DNA from: a virus
DNA: 33,515 nt
Direction: 5' to 3' (one strand)
IMG/VR virus record: IMGVR_UViG_3300037333_000117
Location: 1 to 33,515 of that record
Part shown: positions 30,207 to 33,515 of the stretch, in pieces
How the letters are laid out: every line of letters begins with the position of its first letter
Numbering within the stretch: the stretch's first letter is position 1
Made by a program: the position numbers and the translations under genes
Notes under the pieces: generated by a model
Databases searched by the model: none
Seen by the model: only the letters and a program-made list of their open reading frames with translations
Told to the model about the DNA's origin: nothing

Positions 30207-30881
30207 TTATTCCTCCTTAAATTCAAGAATTTCAAACCATTTAACTGTATATTTGCCGACTGGGATGCGGGTTTCTGTGTAATTAAATTTTACACCCAAA
30301 CGCAAAGAAGCTCTCAAAACTCCATTCCAAGTCCTTGTTATTCTTTGTTTATAATTGAGTGCCAATTTATCGTCTTTTACATTATCAAGAGCAGACGTAG
30401 ATATACCAAGAAAGTAAACGGCAAGAAAGTCACAATAATTCTTCTTCTGGGGTCGCTTAGATAAAAGAAGCAATAACAAATCAATCGGTGTATTGTTGCT
30501 TGTTTTTGTAAGCTCTTTTTCGTCTAAAAATATGTTTTTGTCGTTTTGAAACAGATTATCAAACTCCTTATTCACATCAAACTCAATCCGTCTTTGTCTA
30601 CCAAAAGGCTTAATTTCCGAAACCTCAAACAAATTTCGGTTGTTACACAAACAAAAACGTAGCTCTGTTATAACCTTTGGAAAAACAAGAGTTGTGGGGG
30701 TTTTGGTAAGCTTAGATATTGTTTCACTTGTTATTCTTTTTGTTTGCCAAGAAAGTAAAACCGCCTTTAAAGCCAAGGGCGAGAGTTGATTTTGGATAAT
30801 AAGGTCGCCAGAACGACGCTTGCTTTGAATAATACCACCAGTTAAAGGATGGTCGGCGAAAAACATCGGCACATACATCAT
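30207..30881 (-). CDS. First gene of the replication operon, possible initiator
   Basis: 224 aa, no family recognised. Residues about 35-80 (LALKAVLLSWQTKRITSETI, then SKLTKTPTTLVFPKVI) look like a winged-helix DNA-binding part. A Lys/Asn-rich middle and a C-terminal beta part (KFNYTETRIPVGKYTVKWFE) follow. Its stop directly abuts the primase start. Being upstream of the primase-helicase and next to an inverted-repeat-rich gap, it may be a replication initiator or loader; inference from place. The start is the first of two ATG codons behind AAGGAGGTA. Confidence 0.6.
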   Translation of the reverse strand: MMYVPMFFADHPLTGGIIQSKRRSGDLIIQNQLSPLALKAVLLSWQTKRITSETISKLTKTPTTLVFPKVITELRFCLCNNRNLFEVSEIKPFGRQRRIEFDVNKEFDNLFQNDKNIFLDEKELTKTSNNTPIDLLLLLLSKRPQKKNYCDFLAVYFLGISTSALDNVKDDKLALNYKQRITRTWNGVLRASLRLGVKFNYTETRIPVGKYTVKWFEILEFKEE

Positions 30882-30903
30882 TACCTCCTTAATCGTTTCT
30901 TTA

Positions 30904-30932
30904 ATTATAGGACAAATTTTTACACTTTGCAA
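30904..30932 (-). promoter_or_regulatory. Promoter for the replication operon
   Basis: TTGCAA (30932-30927), a 17-bp spacer, then a perfect TATAAT (30909-30904), pointing left. The leader is only about 15-25 bases and contains the AAGGAGGTA of the first gene. No TGTCAA operator is seen, so it may be regulated separately from the other two - strand promoters. Confidence 0.8.
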
Positions 30933-31106
30933 CCTCTAATTTATATTTTCGCATTTTTATTTGTCGATAGGTTATCTTTTGCTTTTTAACTATTTTCTTT
31001 TTACCTCTCAATATGTTTGTTTTATAAAAGCAAAACGTTGCTTTTAATAACCCGTAAAATTAAGGCATTCAAGCCGTTGTGTCGCAAACACTTTACTCCC
31101 TTAAAA

Positions 31107-31131
31107 ATTTAAATTCTTTAAGAATTTAAAT
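31107..31131. repeat. 25-bp AT palindrome
   Basis: ATTTAAATTCTT (31107-31118) and AAGAATTTAAAT (31120-31131) are perfect complements around a single T. Twelve perfect pairs with a one-base centre is a protein-binding or duplex-melting type of signal rather than a terminator. Confidence 0.8.
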
Positions 31132-31133
31132 AA

Positions 31134-31158
31134 GGGGGTGGCTGTAAAAGCCACCCCC
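31134..31158. repeat. GC-rich perfect hairpin
   Basis: GGGGGTGGCT (31134-31143) pairs with AGCCACCCCC (31149-31158) around GTAAA. No T tract follows on the + strand; on the - strand TTATTTAAATT follows, so it might stop leftward transcripts coming from the 32932 unit. It may instead be part of an origin. Confidence 0.7.
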
Positions 31159-31178
31159 TCGTAAATAAAAGGAAGGAA

Positions 31179-31247
31179 ATGAGGAGTATATATGTGGCGA
31201 GACAACGATGTGTCGTTCTGTGGTATAATTTATCCAACCACTTCTGA
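31179..31247 (+). CDS. Possible 22-aa leader peptide before ruvC-like gene
   Basis: ATG behind AAAGGAAGGAA opens 22 codons (MRSIYVARQRCVVLWYNLSN then HF) ending with TGA 8 bases before the RuvC-like start. The TATAAT at 31224 lies inside it, so if that promoter is used the peptide is not made. Both readings rest on short signals. Confidence 0.25.
   Translation: MRSIYVARQRCVVLWYNLSNHF
31224..31229 (+). promoter_or_regulatory. Extended -10 promoter for the RuvC-like gene
   Basis: TGGTATAAT is a perfect extended -10 element 25 bases before the RuvC-like ATG. The -35 region (GACAAC at 31201-31206) is poor, as extended -10 promoters allow. Confidence 0.6.
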
Positions 31248-31254
31248 GGCTTAA

Positions 31255-31713
31255 ATGCTTATTTGCGGAATTGACCCTGGAAAAACAGGTGGCGTGGCTT
31301 TCGTGAGTTTACAAGGTAGCGACGCTGAGGTTTTTGATATGCCAGCCCTGCCTGACCTTGTTTCCATTCTTAAAGAACGGCAGTCCTCTATTCTCCGTGT
31401 TTTTATTGAAAAGCAGCAGGTTTTTAAAGGGCAGGGAATAGTTTCCTCTGGCAACTTAATGAAACATTACGGCGAAATTCTTGGCGTCCTAACCGCCCTT
31501 TCCATTCCGTTTGAAGAAATCCCACCTAAACGCTGGCAGGCGGTTATTCACGGCGGGAAGCATTCAAAGAAGAGTAGGAAAGAGAAAAAGCAGGCGAGTA
31601 TTCAAAAGGCTAAGCAGATGTTTCCAGAGCTTGAGATAGGAAAGAAGGATGGAAGAGCTGAGGCATTGTTAATCGCTGAATATGGCAGGAGGCTGTTATG
31701 TTTTGCAGGGTAG
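31255..31713 (+). CDS. RuvC-like Holliday junction resolvase
   Basis: 152 aa. RNase H-fold motifs: GIDPGKTGG with Asp7, VFIEKQQ with Glu52, and KKDGRAEALLIAEYG with Asp132 and Glu136 near the end. The spacing is that of phage and bacterial RuvC-type enzymes. It would resolve recombination or replication branches before packaging. It is divergent from the replication operon; the binding site is a short TGAGG. It overlaps a 49-aa gene by 16 bases. Confidence 0.9.
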   Translation: MLICGIDPGKTGGVAFVSLQGSDAEVFDMPALPDLVSILKERQSSILRVFIEKQQVFKGQGIVSSGNLMKHYGEILGVLTALSIPFEEIPPKRWQAVIHGGKHSKKSRKEKKQASIQKAKQMFPELEIGKKDGRAEALLIAEYGRRLLCFAG

Positions 31714-31847
31714 AAATTAAGGTTTACGATGAAGGCGAAGGACTTTATGAGGTAGCGGTTTATATTAACGGGCAGTTCTTTGAAAGCAAAATAATGGATG
31801 AGGATGAGCTGGCTGCCTACGGGCTTCAGGATGAAGAGCGGATTTGA
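31698..31847 (+). CDS. 49-aa protein downstream of the resolvase
   Basis: A short frame with CAGGAGG 7 bases before its ATG, starting inside the resolvase gene. The product (VEIKVYDEGEGLYEVAVYIN and an acidic end DEDELAAYGLQDEE) is a small acidic beta-hairpin-type protein of sensible composition. No family recognised. Overlap and a good binding site support it. Confidence 0.65.
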   Translation: MFCRVEIKVYDEGEGLYEVAVYINGQFFESKIMDEDELAAYGLQDEERI

Positions 31848-31850
31848 GGG

Positions 31851-31907
31851 TTCGGAAATTTTCCCGAAACGTTGATATATTCGCCGAATTTCGTTTTGGA
31901 GTATAAT
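31851..31907 (+). promoter_or_regulatory. Promoter region with two palindromes before the HTH gene
   Basis: A perfect TATAAT lies at 31902-31907 but no good -35 is found. Upstream are two dyads: TTCGG (31851-31855) with CCGAA (31864-31868), and ATTCG C CGAAT (31879-31889). The second sits about where the -35 box should be, suggesting an activator or repressor site. The following gene encodes an HTH protein that might bind here. Confidence 0.5.
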
Positions 31908-31960
31908 TACATATCTGATGAGTGGAAAATTGAATAGAGAGCAAATTATAGGGGTCAGAG

Positions 31961-32185
31961 GTGAAATTAGGGGATGATGTGAAGGGTAGATTAGAGGCGG
32001 TGAGAAACAAATATGAGTTTGAGAGGTTGCTTACTCCTTCTGATGTTGCTTGGGTTTTAAAAGTGAGTAAGCGTTACGTCATTCGCCTGTGGGAGTTTGG
32101 AAAATTACGGGGCGTGAAGGTTGGTAGGTTTGTGAGGTTTGAGGCAGAGGAAGTAAAGAGGTTTATTGAAAACAATCGGGAGTAA
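31961..32185 (+). CDS. Excisionase/MerR-type helix-turn-helix protein
   Basis: 74 aa. TPSDVAWVLKVSKRYVIRLW (about 25-44) followed by GKLRGVKVGRFVRFEAEEVK is the winged HTH_17 fold of excisionases and small MerR-like regulators. With no integrase in the genome, a transcription role is more likely than excision. GTG start behind AGGGGTCAGAG. Direct repeats containing CGAACCTG begin 3 bases after its stop and are candidate binding sites. Confidence 0.85.
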   Translation: MKLGDDVKGRLEAVRNKYEFERLLTPSDVAWVLKVSKRYVIRLWEFGKLRGVKVGRFVRFEAEEVKRFIENNRE

Positions 32186-32187
32186 GG

Positions 32188-32231
32188 GCGAACCTGCTAA
32201 GTGTTTTGTGGTTTGGTGCGAACCTGCTAAG
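32188..32231. repeat. Direct repeats GCGAACCTGCTAAG
   Basis: Two exact 14-bp copies at 32188-32201 and 32218-32231, offset 30 bp (about three helical turns). A shorter CGAACCTG recurs at 32285 inside the inverted repeat at 32282-32315. Iteron- or operator-like. Confidence 0.85.
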
Positions 32232-32281
32232 CGATAGATGGGTTTGGAATAACTTGTTGCAACGACGATAAATAAAATGAA

Positions 32282-32315
32282 GCCCGAACCTGTTGGGTGA
32301 AGGGTAGGTTCGGGC
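32282..32315. repeat. Inverted repeat GCCCGAACCT / AGGTTCGGGC
   Basis: Perfect 10-bp arms (32282-32291 and 32306-32315) with a 14-base loop. The arms contain the same CGAACCT core as the direct repeats just upstream. It is directly followed by a terminator hairpin. Confidence 0.8.
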
Positions 32316-32318
32316 GGG

Positions 32319-32349
32319 ATAGCCCGCACGGGCGGGCTATAAGTTTTTT
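32319..32349 (+). terminator. Rho-independent terminator after the HTH gene
   Basis: ATAGCCCGC (32319-32327) pairs with GCGGGCTAT (32332-32340) around ACGG, followed by AAGTTTTTT. Strong + strand terminator. The stop codon of the convergent winged-helix gene lies in the right arm. Confidence 0.9.
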
Positions 32350-32585
32350 CCTTTTTCTGTAAGTTCTACCCAGGTTTCCCGATGTTTTCCAACATTTTTC
32401 AAGATGCGCACCAATCCTTTCTCCTCGAGTTGGTGCGACACCCTTGCCGTTGCTGCCGTGTGTGTTGGTCCTGCATATTTCCAATGGATTCTTGGGGTAA
32501 TAAGTAAGTCGTGATAAAGCCTGCCCTTGCCACCAAGCTCGCCCAGCTTTTGCAACATTTCTTTTTGCCTTTTGGTCAGTCTCAT
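32337..32585 (-). CDS. Winged-helix (MarR-like) DNA-binding protein
   Basis: 82 aa. A helical start (RLTKRQKEMLQKLGELGGKG) leads to a winged helix with AATARVSHQLEEKGLVRIL and the wing TWVELTEKGK. Probably a transcription regulator. RBS AGAGGAGGTGCAAG, sharing the GGAGGTGCAA core of early genes at 26250 and 26548. It is the second gene of a two-gene - strand unit and its stop lies in the terminator stem of the convergent + unit. Confidence 0.8.
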   Translation of the reverse strand: MRLTKRQKEMLQKLGELGGKGRLYHDLLITPRIHWKYAGPTHTAATARVSHQLEEKGLVRILKNVGKHRETWVELTEKGKNL

Positions 32586-32611
32586 CTTGCACCTCCTCTT
32601 TAATCTGGTTT

Positions 32612-32932
32612 TTAAGGATTCTCTGATTCTAATTTTATAATTTTTTCAATTAGATAGTAGAAGGTTTTTGAATAAACCCTTCTACCATCTATTTTTATAT
32701 GCTTTCTAAGTCTCCAGCCCCTGAAATCTCTACAGGGGCTGGTTTTTATGTCGACTGTGTGATTTTTAATTTTCCCTTTTATCACTTCTATACTAAAATA
32801 ATCTTTGAGGCGCTCTCGCGCCTCTTTAGATTTATTAAAATTGAATGCAAAATCGACATCATCGATAAATAAAATCTGATGTATTTTTTTTACTTCTTCT
32901 TTACTTAGTCTCCTGTTTTTTACTCTTATCAT
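32612..32932 (-). CDS. Hypothetical basic protein under an operator-controlled promoter
   Basis: 106 aa, no family recognised. A Lys/Arg-rich protein with a helical N-terminus (RLSKEEVKKIHQILFIDDVD) and a beta/helical C-terminus (KIDGRRVYSKTFYYLIEKII). First gene after a near-consensus promoter, so probably early. RBS AGGAGGTAAAAG. It might be a DNA-binding or takeover protein; not shown. Confidence 0.65.
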   Translation of the reverse strand: MIRVKNRRLSKEEVKKIHQILFIDDVDFAFNFNKSKEARERLKDYFSIEVIKGKIKNHTVDIKTSPCRDFRGWRLRKHIKIDGRRVYSKTFYYLIEKIIKLESENP

Positions 32933-32963
32933 CTTTTACCTCCTTAGTTTTCGTTTTACTGCT

Positions 32964-32992
32964 AATATACAACCGTCAACCTGATTTGTCAA
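32964..32992 (-). promoter_or_regulatory. Early promoter for the 32932-32337 unit
   Basis: TTGACA (32992-32987), 17-bp spacer, TATATT (32969-32964), pointing left. Both boxes and the spacer length are identical to the promoter of the main early operon at 26738-26710. Confidence 0.85.
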
Positions 32993-33004
32993 CCCTTATT
33001 GACA
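32987..33004. promoter_or_regulatory. Second operator, TGTCAA-N6-TTGACA
   Basis: TGTCAA (32987-32992) and TTGACA (32999-33004) repeat the half-sites of the operator at 26733-26746, with a 6-base rather than 2-base gap. The left half is the -35 box of the leftward promoter. Another GTCAACC lies at 32976. Probably bound by the same repressor. Confidence 0.6.
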
Positions 33005-33061
33005 CAAAAAGTGTTATATTTAGAAGTGAAGTATTGATTTGCAAAGGTTTTCTTTTAAAAC

Positions 33062-33097
33062 ATTAGGCGGTAAATAATTTTGTTAGGATTGCCTAAT
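33062..33097. repeat. Inverted repeat upstream of terS
   Basis: ATTAGGC (33062-33068) and GCCTAAT (33091-33097) are complementary arms 22 bases apart in the gap before the small terminase gene. The rest of 33005-33163 holds no gene I can support. It may be a regulatory site of the late operon or part of the packaging site; no clear late promoter was found. Confidence 0.5.
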
Positions 33098-33163
33098 TGT
33101 TCTCAAAAATGGGGTTGAAAAGTGCGGGAAGTGTGATAGAGTGGTAACCAAGGGGTATACAAA

Positions 33164-33515
33164 ATGCTTGAATTTGATAGCCTTCCACGTTCTTTAAAGA
33201 AGTTGTTGATGGTTTGGACTGAACCCGACAATTGGGGTTTAAACCTTAGGCAGGCTTGTGAACTTGCAGGCGTAAAATATTCCACGGCAAGGCAACTTAT
33301 TAGGCGTGTTGGGACTAATGATTTTTACGAACTGAAAGCAAGGTTAATTGATAAAGCGCTTGCACGTGTCCATGGTGAGGTAATGAAGGTTTTGGCTGAA
33401 AAAATACGCAAGGGAAATACCCGGGCAATAGAGCTTTATCTAAAGACAAGTGGGCGGATAACTGAAAGACTGGAACTAAATGGAAGTCTTAACCTTGACG
33501 TTCAAAACAGGTTGC
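33164..33515 (+). CDS. terS: Terminase small subunit, 5' part (continues at base 1)
   Basis: The small terminase recognises phage DNA for packaging and recruits the large subunit. The ATG at 33164 opens a frame that runs off the window end and continues in frame at base 1; joined through the repeat it gives about 130 aa, a normal TerS size. Residues about 25-45 (LRQACELAGVKYSTARQLIR) form a helix-turn-helix, expected for pac/cos binding. The ribosome binding site is weak (AAGGGG about 6 bases upstream). The next gene is the large terminase, which supports the call. Family level is confident; the DNA site it binds is not visible. Confidence 0.85.
   Translation, partial: MLEFDSLPRSLKKLLMVWTEPDNWGLNLRQACELAGVKYSTARQLIRRVGTNDFYELKARLIDKALARVHGEVMKVLAEKIRKGNTRAIELYLKTSGRITERLELNGSLNLDVQNRL
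33323..33515. repeat. Terminal direct repeat, right copy
   Basis: Second copy of the 193-bp terminal repeat, matching bases 1-193 except for G at 33450. It lies wholly inside the small terminase coding region. Removing it gives a unit genome of 33,322 bp. Confidence 0.95.

Larger units (their letters stand above)
30933..31178. other. AT-rich intergenic region with three inverted repeats, candidate origin
   Basis: Together with the adjoining promoters, the gap from 30882 to 31254 is the longest without a confident gene. It is AT-rich and holds a 9-bp hairpin (TAAAAGCAA / TTGCTTTTA, 31025-31046), a 25-bp near-perfect AT palindrome (31107-31131) and a 10-bp GC-rich hairpin (31134-31158). It lies between divergent transcription units, beside the replication operon and the RuvC-like gene. 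Origin function is inference. Confidence 0.5.

Noticed and set aside
32227-32592. 121-aa - strand frame overlapping the winged-helix gene
   Set aside because: It shares its region with the 82-aa winged-helix protein in another frame, which has motifs and a better start; this one runs through the terminator and repeats.
32999-33020. Rightward promoter TTGACA with TATATT before terS
   Set aside because: The spacer is only 10 bases, too short for sigma-70. The TTGACA is better explained as an operator half-site.
1-33515. CRISPR array, tRNA genes, insertion sequences, integrase, DNA polymerase or phage RNA polymerase
   Set aside because: None seen. No regularly spaced identical repeats with unique spacers, no transposase or tyrosine/serine recombinase motifs, and no polymerase motifs in any large frame.

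Overview
The window is one essentially complete genome of a tailed, podovirus-type bacteriophage, opened inside its small terminase gene. Bases 1-193 recur at 33323-33515 with one difference, so the molecule closes into a unit of about 33,322 bp, or carries a short direct terminal repeat. It is AT-rich, densely packed with overlapping genes, and uses strong AGGAGG-type ribosome binding sites. The host cannot be named from sequence. A T7/P22-style short-tail and ejection-protein set, a 3TM-type holin and a GH108-type lysozyme suggest a Gram-negative-type bacterium. No integrase, DNA polymerase, RNA polymerase, tRNA or CRISPR array was found.

Late region (33164 through the junction to 19410, + strand): small and large terminase, portal, scaffold, SU10/DUF5309-type capsid protein, head-completion genes, connector, P22 gp10/T7 gp12-like tail hub, a tail fibre with its assembly protein, and four ejection-type virion genes (one GNAT-like, two with glycine-rich membrane-type segments, one of 1233 aa). 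A lysis block follows (3TM holin, XhlA-like protein, GH108 endolysin), then a metallophosphoesterase interrupted by a LAGLIDADG-type intein exactly at its metal-binding GNHE motif.

Early region 1 (26548 down to 19439, - strand) starts at a consensus promoter (TTGACA-N17-TATATT) that overlaps a palindromic operator. Its roughly 155-nt GC-rich leader begins with a boxA-like element. It encodes small proteins, a dUTPase fused to a zinc ribbon, a Sak4-type ATPase, a Cas4-like nuclease, SSB, a protein with RAMP-like features, then ThyX, a DUF3310 protein and a secreted lytic transglycosylase. dUTPase, ThyX and perhaps DUF3310 make a dTTP supply route; Sak4, nuclease and SSB make a recombination set. 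Between the RAMP-like gene and thyX is an array of degenerate NGTAR pentamers followed by a terminator hairpin, an arrangement that looks like attenuation control.

Early region 2 (30881 down to 27071, - strand) encodes an unrecognised first protein, a primase fused to a RepA/Sak4-type helicase, two small proteins and a PAPS-reductase-like PP-loop enzyme. A small Cro/CI-like repressor (26800, +) lies between the two early regions and is followed by a possible 70-nt RNA with its own promoter and terminator and an anti-Shine-Dalgarno sequence. A third control region (31000-33000) has an AT-rich inverted-repeat-rich gap (candidate origin), a RuvC-like resolvase, an excisionase-type HTH gene with CGAACCT repeats beside it, and a - strand pair led by another TTGACA-N17-TATATT promoter that shares the TGTCAA/TTGACA operator half-sites.
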